Source: an uncultured Streptococcus sp. (GTDB taxonomy: Bacteria > Bacillota > Bacilli > Lactobacillales > Streptococcaceae). Taken from it: a stretch of DNA of 23,793 nucleotides. The stretch is from assembly GCF_905372115.1 (NCBI RefSeq), contig NZ_CAJPNR010000031.1, forward strand, positions 1-23,793. The letters are read 5' to 3'. Shown here piece after piece: positions 1-6,480 of this stretch. Position 1 is the first letter of the stretch, and each line of letters starts with the position of its first letter. The translations under genes and the position numbers were made by a program. Below the pieces are notes generated by a model that was not told the origin of the DNA, ran no database searches, and saw only the letters and a list, made by a program, of their open reading frames with translations.

Positions 1-18
1 GGACCTTTTCAAAACGTT

Positions 19-92
19 AAGTTACTATCGTAACTTTCTATCAACAGCCTAAAAATGTCTCCCAGACATTTTGAAGAAAACCTTGTTTTCTT
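19..92. repeat. Three tandem short hairpins downstream of the liv operon
   Basis: Three perfect inverted repeats lie one after another. The first is AAGTTAC/GTAACTT at 19-25 and 30-36 with a 4-base loop. The second is AAAATGTCT/AGACATTTT at 52-60 and 64-72 with a 3-base loop. The third is AAGAAAA/TTTTCTT at 74-80 and 86-92. With the stem-loop at 103-129 they fill almost the whole stretch from the window edge to livF. They may be stacked terminators or a 3' RNA structure. Bases 1-9 repeat one arm of the 103-129 palindrome, so the array may continue outside the window. Confidence 0.5.
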
Positions 93-102
93 TATCTGCA
101 AC

Positions 103-129
103 TTAAAAAGGTCCACTGGACCTTTTTAA
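103..129 (-). terminator. Rho-independent terminator of the liv operon
   Basis: A perfect 12-base inverted repeat, TTAAAAAGGTCC and GGACCTTTTTAA, is separated by three bases. Read on the minus strand it starts within the livF stop codon and ends in a run of five Ts. It is symmetrical and could work in both directions. Confidence 0.8.
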
Positions 130-836
130 CCACCTAGATATGCTTTGCGGACTTCGTCAGAAGCGAGGAGTTCTTGGCCAGTTCCGGACAGAACGATTTT
201 GCCTGTTTCAAGAACATAGCCGCGGTCGGCGATAGAGAGAGACTTGTTGGCATTCTGCTCAATCAAAAGCACAGTTGTTCCTTGTCGCTGAATATCTTGG
301 ATAATATCGAAGATTTCCTGGATAAAGATCGGCGCCAAGCCCATAGAAGGTTCATCCAAAAGCAAAAGTTTAGGAGTAGACATCAGCGCCCGTCCCATAG
401 CCAGCATCTGCTGCTCACCACCTGAAAGGGTTGCAGCATCTTGATTTTTACGCTCTTCCAAGCGTGGGAAACGAGAGAAGACCTTTTTGAGATTGGCTTG
501 ATTTTCTTCTCGATTTGTTTTGAGAAAGGCGCCCATTTCCAAATTTTCCAAAACGGTCAAACCTGGAAAGACATGACGTCCTTCTGGTACTTGCGAAAGT
601 CCAGCTGCTACGATTTTTTGAGCAGGAACTTTTTGAATTTCATTGCCTACAAATTCAATTTTACCAGCACTTGGACGAACCAAGCCTGAAATAGTCCGGA
701 GAATGGTCGTTTTCCCAGCGCCATTGGCACCAATCAGGGAAACGACTTCTCCTTCGTTTACTTCAAAGCTGACATCACGGACAGCCTGAATCATGCCATA
801 ATGGACAGAGAGATTCTCAACTTTAAGCATGGACAT
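126..836 (-). CDS. livF: Branched-chain amino-acid ABC transporter ATPase LivF
   Basis: The second of two ATPases that power uptake of leucine, isoleucine and valine through the LivHM pore. The 236-residue length is normal for LivF. Walker A is GANGAGKT (about 36-43), the ABC signature is LSGGEQQ (137-143), and Walker B is LLLLDEP (157-163). Order and composition match livJHMGF operons. The gene is last in the operon, and its start overlaps the livG stop by one base (TAATG), so translation is probably coupled. An AGGAGG nine bases upstream supports the first ATG rather than the Met at codon 3. The neighbouring paralogue has the LivG-type signature, which fixes this one as LivF. Confidence 0.96.
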   Translation of the reverse strand: MSMLKVENLSVHYGMIQAVRDVSFEVNEGEVVSLIGANGAGKTTILRTISGLVRPSAGKIEFVGNEIQKVPAQKIVAAGLSQVPEGRHVFPGLTVLENLEMGAFLKTNREENQANLKKVFSRFPRLEERKNQDAATLSGGEQQMLAMGRALMSTPKLLLLDEPSMGLAPIFIQEIFDIIQDIQRQGTTVLLIEQNANKSLSIADRGYVLETGKIVLSGTGQELLASDEVRKAYLGG

Positions 837-1600
837 TAGGCTTCACCTCCTAGATAAGCTTCAATGACGCGTTTGTCATTCTTAATTTCATCAGGTGTTC
901 CGTGCGCAATCAAGCGGCCGTACTCCAAAACATATATTCGCTCAGTGACTTCCATTACCAGACTCATGTCATGCTCAATCAGCATGATGGTAATGTTAAA
1001 TTCGTTTTTAATCCGTCGAATCAATGCAGTCAGCTCTGCTGTCTCCTGAGGGTTCATCCCTGCAGCCGGCTCATCCAAGAAAAGAATCTTAGGCTCTGTT
1101 GCCAAGGCCCGAACAATCTCCAAGCGACGCTGCTGACCATAAGCTAGGTTCTTAGCCAAGGTTTCTGCTTCCTTGTCCAAGTCAAAAATTTTCAGTAACT
1201 CCAAAGCCTTGGCTTTGAGTTCTTCTTCGTTTTTGTAGTAGGCTGGCAGGCGGAGGAAGGAAGCTAACACATGAGCCTTATGATGATTACCAAAGGCAAT
1301 CAGAACATTATCCAAAACACTAAGGTCCTTAAAGAGCCGGATGTTTTGGAAGGTCCGCCCGAGCCCTAGAGCAGCAATCTTGTACGGAACTTTACCATTG
1401 AGCAAGTGCCCATCTAGTGTCACTGTCCCTTCACTAGGCTCATAAACACCTGTCAAGAGGTTGAAAAGAGTCGTTTTTCCCGCACCATTAGGGCCAATCA
1501 GACCAACCAGCTCGCCCTCGTTGAGTTCCAAGGTCACATCGCTGACAGCAGTCAGACCGCCAAAGTTTTTAGTTAGATTTTTCACATCAAGAAGTGCCAT
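836..1600 (-). CDS. livG: Branched-chain amino-acid ABC transporter ATPase LivG
   Basis: The first ATPase of the branched-chain amino-acid importer, 254 residues. Walker A is GPNGAGKT (36-43). The signature is the LivG-type variant LAYGQQRRLE (152-161), and Walker B is ILFLDEP with the LivG-typical AAGMNP after it. The start overlaps the livM stop as TAATG. Its ribosome-binding site AAGGAGG lies inside the last codons of livM, where it encodes Lys-Glu-Val. The C-terminus ends EAYLGGEA, as is common in this family. Nothing suggests damage. Confidence 0.96.
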   Translation of the reverse strand: MALLDVKNLTKNFGGLTAVSDVTLELNEGELVGLIGPNGAGKTTLFNLLTGVYEPSEGTVTLDGHLLNGKVPYKIAALGLGRTFQNIRLFKDLSVLDNVLIAFGNHHKAHVLASFLRLPAYYKNEEELKAKALELLKIFDLDKEAETLAKNLAYGQQRRLEIVRALATEPKILFLDEPAAGMNPQETAELTALIRRIKNEFNITIMLIEHDMSLVMEVTERIYVLEYGRLIAHGTPDEIKNDKRVIEAYLGGEA

Positions 1601-2553
1601 TATTCTTTGACCTCCTTATTCTTTTTGAAGAGCTTAGACAGACTGAGCTCCCAAGTTCCTAAAAGTCCGCCTGGACGGAAAATCATGACCAAGATTAGAG
1701 CCAAAGAATAGACAATCATCCGAATGCTGGATACATCCTGCAGCAGCATATTGAGAATGCCCAATACTACTGCAGCTACAATGGTTCCAGTCATTGAGCC
1801 TAGACCACCAAAAACGACAATAATCAAGATATTGATAGTGTTGGTAAAGGAATAGTCCTTAGGAACAACTGAACCAACGAAGCCTGCTTGAAGAGAGCCA
1901 GCAATAGAAGCCGTGATAGCTCCCAAGACAAAGGCTGTCACCTTGATTCTAGTAGTATTAACCCCAACAGACTCAGCAGCAATCTCATCCTCACGGACAG
2001 ACAGAGTACTGCGACCGATAGGACTGCGCAGGAAATTCAAGGTCAAAATAGTTGTGATAACAACAAAGACATAGACCATCTGCCAAGAAGTAAAGGGTGG
2101 AATGGATAGGATACCAGCTGCGCCATTCGTCAGAGTACCGCCATTAATAATTAGAATCCGGATAATCTCAGAGACACCAAGAGTCGCAATCGCGAGATAG
2201 TCCCCTTTAAGACGAAGCGTTGGCAAACCAACTGCCAAAGCCACAATACCAGCAATGACTGCTCCTACCAGCATAGCAATGAAGAAAGCTCCATAAGTTG
2301 GCGATTTAGAGCCAATAATTGCTACAGCGTAGGCACCGATAGCCATAAAGCCAGCATGGCCAAGAGAGAATTGACCTGAGAATCCGACGATGAGGTTGAG
2401 CCCGACCGCCAGAATAATATTAATCCCGATTTGCTCTAAGATTTGAATGTAAAAAGCGTTGAGAACACCGGCACTAACCAATACTGTCATCAGCAGGTAG
2501 CCGATTAAAACAAGGCCGAGCCAGAAAATATTTATCTTTAAATTCTTTTTCAT
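1600..2553 (-). CDS. livM: Branched-chain amino-acid ABC transporter permease LivM
   Basis: One of the two membrane subunits of the Liv importer. It has 317 residues with about nine hydrophobic segments and a Lys-rich cytoplasmic tail (LFKKNKEVKE). The segment around residues 55-75 (NLIVGFSGQFSLGHAGFMAI) is the hallmark of LivM-type permeases. The gene starts three bases after the livH stop, with GAGAAGGTG upstream as ribosome-binding site. It is cotranscribed with livH, livG and livF. Confidence 0.95.
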   Translation of the reverse strand: MKKNLKINIFWLGLVLIGYLLMTVLVSAGVLNAFYIQILEQIGINIILAVGLNLIVGFSGQFSLGHAGFMAIGAYAVAIIGSKSPTYGAFFIAMLVGAVIAGIVALAVGLPTLRLKGDYLAIATLGVSEIIRILIINGGTLTNGAAGILSIPPFTSWQMVYVFVVITTILTLNFLRSPIGRSTLSVREDEIAAESVGVNTTRIKVTAFVLGAITASIAGSLQAGFVGSVVPKDYSFTNTINILIIVVFGGLGSMTGTIVAAVVLGILNMLLQDVSSIRMIVYSLALILVMIFRPGGLLGTWELSLSKLFKKNKEVKE

Positions 2554-2556
2554 ACC

Positions 2557-3426
2557 TTACACCTTCTCTTTCACATTTTTGCCGAGGATACCAGCTGGAC
2601 GGATCAGAAGAATGACAATCAAAATCGCATAGACAATGGCATCTCGGAAATCAGATAATCCAAGCGCTGTCGCAAAAGTTTCCAAAAGACCGATAACAAA
2701 GCCACCAAGCGCGGCACCAGGAATGATTCCAATACCACCTAGAACGGCTGCTACAAAGGACTTAATACCTGGAGTCATCCCCATCAGAGGCTCCAATGAA
2801 TTATAGTAAAGAGCAATTAGAACACCTGCGGCTCCTGCAAGAGCTGAACCCAAAGCAAAGGTGAAACTGATTGTGCGATTGACATTGATTCCCATGAGCT
2901 GAGCAGCATCACTATCTACGGATACAGCTCGCATAGCCTTACCCATCTTTGTCTTCTGCACGATGAACTGCAGAGCTACCATGAGGAAAATCGAAATTCC
3001 CAAAATCAGCAACTGAATATTTGAGATAGAAATCGGCCCCAAGTTAAAGCGTACTGTTTTAATAACCTGCGGGAAAGATCGGGTATTGGCACCGACAAAG
3101 AAAATCATGCCATACTCGAGGAGAAAAGAGACCCCTATGGCTGTAATCAAAGCCGCAATCCGAGTCGAATTTCGCAGAGGACGATAGGCTAAAAACTCAA
3201 TAACCACACCGAGAATCGCTGTCCCAATCATCGCTAAAATGAGAGAAAGGAAGAAATTAAACTTCAAGATATTAATCAAGTAATAACCTATAAAGGCACC
3301 AATCATATAGATATCGCCATGAGCAAAGTTAATAAGCTTAATAATCCCATAAACCATGGTATAACCCAAAGCCAGAAGCGCATAAACACTACCCAGGATT
3401 AGACCGTTGACTAATTGTTGGAGCAT
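2557..3426 (-). CDS. livH: Branched-chain amino-acid ABC transporter permease LivH
   Basis: The other membrane subunit of the Liv importer, 289 residues with about eight hydrophobic segments. The N-terminus (LVNGLILGSVYALLALGYTM) and the INFAHGD motif near residue 35 are typical of LivH. It is separated from the upstream binding-protein gene livJ by 241 bases containing two stem-loops, so it may be made in smaller amounts than LivJ. The ribosome-binding site is weak (GAGTGG), which fits lower expression. No strong promoter of its own is obvious. Confidence 0.95.
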   Translation of the reverse strand: MLQQLVNGLILGSVYALLALGYTMVYGIIKLINFAHGDIYMIGAFIGYYLINILKFNFFLSLILAMIGTAILGVVIEFLAYRPLRNSTRIAALITAIGVSFLLEYGMIFFVGANTRSFPQVIKTVRFNLGPISISNIQLLILGISIFLMVALQFIVQKTKMGKAMRAVSVDSDAAQLMGINVNRTISFTFALGSALAGAAGVLIALYYNSLEPLMGMTPGIKSFVAAVLGGIGIIPGAALGGFVIGLLETFATALGLSDFRDAIVYAILIVILLIRPAGILGKNVKEKV

Positions 3427-3455
3427 TAGACACCACTCTTTCTATAATAAAATAA

Positions 3456-3506
3456 GGAATGGGACAAAAATCAGCAGACTAGGTCGTGATTTTATCATCC
3501 CACTCC
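3456..3506 (-). repeat. Long imperfect stem-loop between livJ and livH
   Basis: The arms 3456-3473 and 3487-3506 pair on the minus strand as GTGGGA with TCCCAT (one G-U pair beside it) and AAAATCA with TGATTTT, with a short bulge between. T-rich sequence follows, so it can act as an attenuator ahead of livH. The GAGTGGGA...TTTGTCCCATTC arms look like dispersed intergenic repeats I remember from streptococci, but I cannot confirm copy number here. Confidence 0.55.
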
Positions 3507-3639
3507 CAAAATACGAATAATAGTTGATTGAGAAACGAAGAAGAATAGATTATAAAACAATACTCTTTCAAATCCGTAGATTCAGAAAGAAATTATCTAC
3601 TAATTTGCTCAAGCAACTAGAAATAGAAAACAAGTCAAA

Positions 3640-3658
3640 GACTGGGATAGCCCCAGCC
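3640..3658 (-). terminator. Stem-loop just after livJ, probable partial terminator
   Basis: Ten bases after the livJ stop the minus strand reads GGCTGGG, five loop bases, CCCAGTC. That is seven pairs with one G-U. The following tract is only moderately T-rich (TTTGACTTGTTTTC). A leaky terminator here would raise LivJ over the membrane and ATPase subunits, a common design in binding-protein operons. Confidence 0.5.
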
Positions 3659-3667
3659 TCATAATTC

Positions 3668-4828
3668 TTATTCCGCTTTAACTGTTTCTACAGTATCTAC
3701 TTGACCGTCTTTCAAGCCAATCATCAAAGCTGTTTTCACTGGATTGTGATCTTTATCAATAGTGATTGAACCAGTCACTCCATCGAAATCTTTAAGCTTA
3801 GCCAAGTTGTCTTTGATATCTACAGAAGTTTTAGCGCCTTTAGCTGCTTCAGCTGCCATATAAACAGAGTCATATGCCAGAGCTGCAAACATAGATGGCT
3901 CTTCTTTGTACTTAGCTTTGTATGCTTCAATAAACTTCTTAGCTTTTTCTGACATTTCACCAGAAGTTGTAAAGCCAGATACATAGTAAACATTTGTAGC
4001 TGCAGCAGGAGTTGCTTGCTCAACGAACTTAGTATCACCAAAGCCATCAGGACCAACGATTGTTTGGTCAATACCCAAACCACGCGCTTGATTGACAATT
4101 TTACCAGCTTCTGTATAGTAACCTGGAACAACCAGAGCGTCAAATTCTTTGCCCTTAATCTTTGTCAAAGCAGCTTGGAAGTCTGTATCCTTAGACTGGA
4201 ACGTTTCTGTTGCTACAATCTCACCCTTGAATTCCTTCTTGAAGGCATCCGCCATTCCTTTAGCGTAGTCACTGGATTGATCATAGTAAAGAACGACTTT
4301 CTTAGCTTTCAAGTTGTCAGTGACATACTTAGAAATGATTTTACCTTGGTAGCTATCAATGAAGGTTGCACGGTAAAGATAATCTTGCTTGTTGGTCAAA
4401 TCATCCTGTGTCGCACTCGGTGTAATGATTGGTACACCTGCTTTAGCAGCATTTGCTGTAGCTGAAGCTGTAGCTCCAGAAGTCGCAGGGCCAATGATTG
4501 CATTTACCTTGCTTTGGGTAACCAAGCTAGTAGTGATGGTAGAGGCTTCAGCTGTTTCTGATTTGTTATCCTTATCAGTAACTTCAATCTTCTTGCCATC
4601 CACACCGCCAGCAGCGTTGATTTCATCAACTGCCAACTGAGCACCATGTTGTTCAGCTGTACCATAGGCTGCTACTTCACCTGATTCTTCAAAGTTAAAA
4701 CCAAATTTAATCGTATCGCCAATTTCTGTACCAGTTGCTGTTGAGTTGTTGTTAGATACTTCTCCACAAGCTGCGAGAAGAGCCGCACTAGCAAAAGCTA
4801 CTAAGGATAGTGCAAATTTTTTCTTCAT
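3668..4828 (-). CDS. livJ: Branched-chain amino-acid binding lipoprotein LivJ
   Basis: The extracellular substrate-binding protein of the Liv importer, tethered to the membrane as a lipoprotein. It has 386 residues with a charged MKKK start, a hydrophobic stretch and a lipobox LLAAC with Cys21. The mature part is a type I periplasmic-binding fold of the leucine-binding family (KFGFNFEESGEVAAYG at the start, then YDQSSDYAKGMADAF). An AAGGAG eight to nine bases upstream supports the start. It is first in the operon, behind a strong promoter overlapped by a CodY-like box. Which of Leu, Ile or Val is preferred cannot be read from sequence. Confidence 0.95.
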   Translation of the reverse strand: MKKKFALSLVAFASAALLAACGEVSNNNSTATGTEIGDTIKFGFNFEESGEVAAYGTAEQHGAQLAVDEINAAGGVDGKKIEVTDKDNKSETAEASTITTSLVTQSKVNAIIGPATSGATASATANAAKAGVPIITPSATQDDLTNKQDYLYRATFIDSYQGKIISKYVTDNLKAKKVVLYYDQSSDYAKGMADAFKKEFKGEIVATETFQSKDTDFQAALTKIKGKEFDALVVPGYYTEAGKIVNQARGLGIDQTIVGPDGFGDTKFVEQATPAAATNVYYVSGFTTSGEMSEKAKKFIEAYKAKYKEEPSMFAALAYDSVYMAAEAAKGAKTSVDIKDNLAKLKDFDGVTGSITIDKDHNPVKTALMIGLKDGQVDTVETVKAE

Positions 4829-4869
4829 TAGGAAATCTCCTTAAGTGATTTATTTGATGATATAGTAAG

Positions 4870-4898
4870 AATATATCGAATTATCTGACAATTGTCAA
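4870..4898 (-). promoter_or_regulatory. livJ promoter (TTGACA-17-TATATT)
   Basis: On the minus strand a consensus -35 TTGACA (4893-4898) is followed by exactly 17 bases and TATATT (4870-4875). The transcript would start near 4863, about 35 bases ahead of the livJ ATG. Confidence 0.85.
4879..4893 (-). promoter_or_regulatory. CodY-like box in the livJ promoter
   Basis: AATTGTCAGATAATT matches the CodY consensus AATTTTCWGAAAATT at 13 of 15 positions. It fills most of the spacer between the livJ -35 and -10, so bound CodY would block polymerase. CodY responds to branched-chain amino acids, the substrates of this transporter, and control of liv genes by CodY is known in streptococci. A perfect 12-base palindrome TGACAATTGTCA (4886-4897) overlaps it. 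Confidence 0.75.
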
Positions 4899-4913
4899 CC
4901 CTTTATAGAAATT

Positions 4914-5186
4914 TTATCGAATGTTAACGTTTTCTTGCTCTCTATACAGGCTTCCAACAAAGTTTTGATCCAGTTCTTTTATGTGAGAAATCCGAACTTG
5001 CTTAACATAGCGCTCCTTGGGCAGATTCTCCTGCAAGTTCTGGGCTTCCTCTTGCTTGACATAGAGATGCAGATAACGATGCTTCTTAGAATGATAAATA
5101 ATATCACCGAAGTTAGCCAGCTTTTTGGCATCTCGATTATAGTAAAGATAGACAATCAAGCCCACTCTTTCTTCTCTCTCTATCAT
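4914..5186 (-). CDS. ylbG: YlbG-family protein (DUF2129)
   Basis: A 90-residue cytoplasmic protein of the small Firmicute family DUF2129 (YlbG), whose biochemical role is not known to me. Recognisable features are the N-terminal strand RVGLIVYLYYNRDAKKL, the YHSKKHRYLHLYV block and a C-terminal VKQVRISHIKELDQNF segment. There is no signal peptide or membrane segment. The gene has its own extended -10 promoter and a good AAGGAG five bases before the ATG. The order clpP-ylbG-livJ is one I recall from pneumococcus, so this is core genome. There is no clear terminator before livJ, so some read-through is possible. Confidence 0.88.
   Translation of the reverse strand: MIEREERVGLIVYLYYNRDAKKLANFGDIIYHSKKHRYLHLYVKQEEAQNLQENLPKERYVKQVRISHIKELDQNFVGSLYREQENVNIR
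4922..4935. promoter_or_regulatory. cre-like site upstream of livJ
   Basis: TGTTAACGTTTTCT matches the CcpA operator consensus TGWAARCGYTWNCW at 13 of 14 positions. It lies inside the 3' end of ylbG, about 65 bases before the predicted livJ start of transcription, a position more typical of CcpA activation than repression. A single match in AT-rich DNA is weak evidence. Confidence 0.4.
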
Positions 5187-5220
5187 AAAACTCCTTTCCG
5201 GTCCATGTAGTTCTTAGATG

Positions 5221-5229
5221 ATTATAGCA
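5221..5229 (-). promoter_or_regulatory. Extended -10 promoter of ylbG
   Basis: The minus strand reads TGCTATAAT (5221-5229), an extended -10. No good -35 is present at the right distance. The predicted start is about 30 bases before the ylbG ATG. Confidence 0.6.
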
Positions 5230-5315
5230 AAGATAGGGCAAAAAAACTAGCCCTGAAAAGCTTTATGATTAGCTTAAAACACCAGAACTTGGTAGCTCAG
5301 CAGATTCAAAACAGC

Positions 5316-5340
5316 AAAAAAGGAGCCTCTTTTGGCTCCT
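5316..5340 (-). terminator. clpP terminator
   Basis: On the minus strand AGGAGCC, six loop bases and GGCTCCT are followed by six Ts. It starts seven bases after the clpP stop codon. Confidence 0.88.
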
Positions 5341-5346
5341 CCTATG

Positions 5347-5937
5347 TTAGCTTAAGTTGCTATTTTCCATGATTTCGTCAATAAAGCCGTATTCCAAGGT
5401 TTCCTGAGCACTCATCCAGTAATCACGTTCTGCATCCTTGTGGATTTGCTCAACGGACTTGCCAGAGTTTTCAGCCAAGATTTTTTCCAAGGTATTACGA
5501 GTTCTAAGCAAGTGCTCAGCTACAATGGCCATATCTGTTTGCTGAGTACCACTTCCAGCTCCGCCCATCGGCTGGTGAATCAGATATTCTGCATTTGGAA
5601 GCATGAAGCGTTTACCCTTAGCACCACTGGAAGCAATGATTGTTCCCATGCTGGCAGCTACACCCATAACAATGGTCTGAACATCAGACTTGATAAAGTT
5701 CATAGTGTCCACAATGGCCAGACCTGCTGAGACAGATCCCCCTGGCGTATTTACATAGAGGTAAATATCTTTAGTATTGTCTTGAGCGTCCAAGAAAAGG
5801 AGCTGGGCAATGACTGAATTAGCCATATTATCCTCTACTGGGCCAGTCAGCATGATAATGCGGTCTTTTAATAGCCGGGAGTAAATATCATAGGAGCGCT
5901 CTCCTCGGCTGGTTTGTTCAATAACTACAGGAATCAT
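5347..5937 (-). CDS. clpP: ATP-dependent Clp protease proteolytic subunit ClpP
   Basis: The serine peptidase that forms the tetradecameric barrel served by Clp ATPases (ClpC, ClpE, ClpX). It degrades misfolded and regulatory proteins in the cytoplasm. The length of 196 residues is standard. The catalytic triad is complete: Ser96 in GVAASMG, His121 in YLIHQP, and Asp172 in ERDYWMS. The oligomer and oxyanion segment TPGGSVSAG is at 64-72. The gene is monocistronic, with its own sigma-A promoter overlapped by a CtsR box and a strong terminator. The ribosome-binding site (AAAGAGAGAAAAC) is weak. Confidence 0.98.
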   Translation of the reverse strand: MIPVVIEQTSRGERSYDIYSRLLKDRIIMLTGPVEDNMANSVIAQLLFLDAQDNTKDIYLYVNTPGGSVSAGLAIVDTMNFIKSDVQTIVMGVAASMGTIIASSGAKGKRFMLPNAEYLIHQPMGGAGSGTQQTDMAIVAEHLLRTRNTLEKILAENSGKSVEQIHKDAERDYWMSAQETLEYGFIDEIMENSNLS

Positions 5938-6003
5938 AGTTTTCTCTCTTTCTCTTTAAAATTTTCTATCAAACTAGGAAATAGAATTTCAAATTACGAG
6001 ACT

Positions 6004-6032
6004 ATTATATCCTTTTGGTCAAAAAAGGTCAA
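6004..6032 (-). promoter_or_regulatory. clpP promoter (TTGACC-17-TATAAT)
   Basis: On the minus strand TTGACC (6027-6032), 17 bases, then a perfect TATAAT (6004-6009). The whole -35 element lies inside the CtsR box. Confidence 0.88.
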
Positions 6033-6033
6033 A
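6017..6033 (+). promoter_or_regulatory. CtsR operator of clpP
   Basis: GGTCAAAAAAGGTCAAA is a tandem heptad repeat, GGTCAAA twice with a three-base spacer. It is an exact match to the CtsR heat-shock operator. It covers the clpP -35 and half of the spacer, so CtsR would exclude polymerase until heat or protein stress. Confidence 0.93.
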
Positions 6034-6075
6034 TAGAAACTTCTTTTCCCAGAATCTCTTCACAAATTGTCAACA

Positions 6076-6104
6076 TTTTAATTTGTTCTATACACAAATT
6101 AAAA
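6076..6104 (-). terminator. AT-only stem-loop after the orphan gene
   Basis: A perfect 11-base inverted repeat, TTTTAATTTGT and ACAAATTAAAA with a 7-base loop, starts three bases beyond the stop codon of the 117-residue orphan gene. It is almost entirely A-T, so a weak terminator at best. It separates the upp transcript from the clpP promoter. Confidence 0.5.
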
Positions 6105-6106
6105 AT

Positions 6107-6460
6107 TTATTTTTTCCAGTTTGAGGGAGAAAAACCGATATATGAGTTGTTCTTATATTCTAAATAAGCTAATTTCCCAATAATATCCTGTTCGTTTTTA
6201 TTAATTGTATATCGAAAACAAATCTCTTTCCCATTTAATAAATCAGTTATTTCTTGTTCAGAGAATTCATGTCCCCCCCATATACGCTTAAAGCGCACCT
6301 CTTCACCGTTCCATATACCAATTATATACTCTCCTTTAACAGCATAATTTCTTGAATCCGAGCTATCAAAATAAATATCCATATATTCGCTTACGTGGCT
6401 ATCGTAAGCGTCAGCAATGTTTTCCTCTTCGCCCAAAATTTCTTCCCAATCAATTGCCAT
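6107..6460 (-). CDS. Orphan 117-residue protein with an ICE/topoisomerase-type C-terminal module
   Basis: No function is assigned. The N-terminal half is acidic (DWEEILGEEE, then several Asp and Ser). The C-terminal half, about residues 59-112, reads RIWGGHEFSEQEITDLLNGK followed by GKLAYLEYKNNSYIGF. From memory this resembles a short module at the ends of ICE-encoded proteins, such as LtrC-like proteins and some topoisomerase III variants (WxGHxFTxEE, LLxGEEI, GKLxxxxYxGxxYVGF). There is no signal peptide, membrane segment or catalytic motif. AGGA eight bases before the ATG is the ribosome-binding site. The gene starts 20 bases after upp and is probably cotranscribed with it. It is visibly richer in A and T than upp and clpP, suggesting later acquisition. 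A role as orphan immunity or accessory protein is possible but unproven. Confidence 0.75.
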   Translation of the reverse strand: MAIDWEEILGEEENIADAYDSHVSEYMDIYFDSSDSRNYAVKGEYIIGIWNGEEVRFKRIWGGHEFSEQEITDLLNGKEICFRYTINKNEQDIIGKLAYLEYKNNSYIGFSPSNWKK

Positions 6461-6480
6461 ATCAAATTCCTACTTTCATT

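Noticed and set aside
8..22. cre-like sequence TCAAAACGTTAAGT near the window start
   Set aside because: Only 12 of 14 matches, not at a promoter I can see, and the neighbouring gene is outside the window.
3541..3556. TATAAT as a separate livH promoter
   Set aside because: A TATAAT is present on the minus strand, but there is no -35 at the right distance and no TG extension.
3820..4143. 107-codon minus-strand frame inside livJ
   Set aside because: Out-of-frame shadow of livJ on the same strand; Leu/Val-rich low-complexity translation.
4016..4465. 149-codon open frame antisense to livJ
   Set aside because: A shadow of a well-supported binding-protein gene; Cys- and Ile-rich with no recognisable domain.
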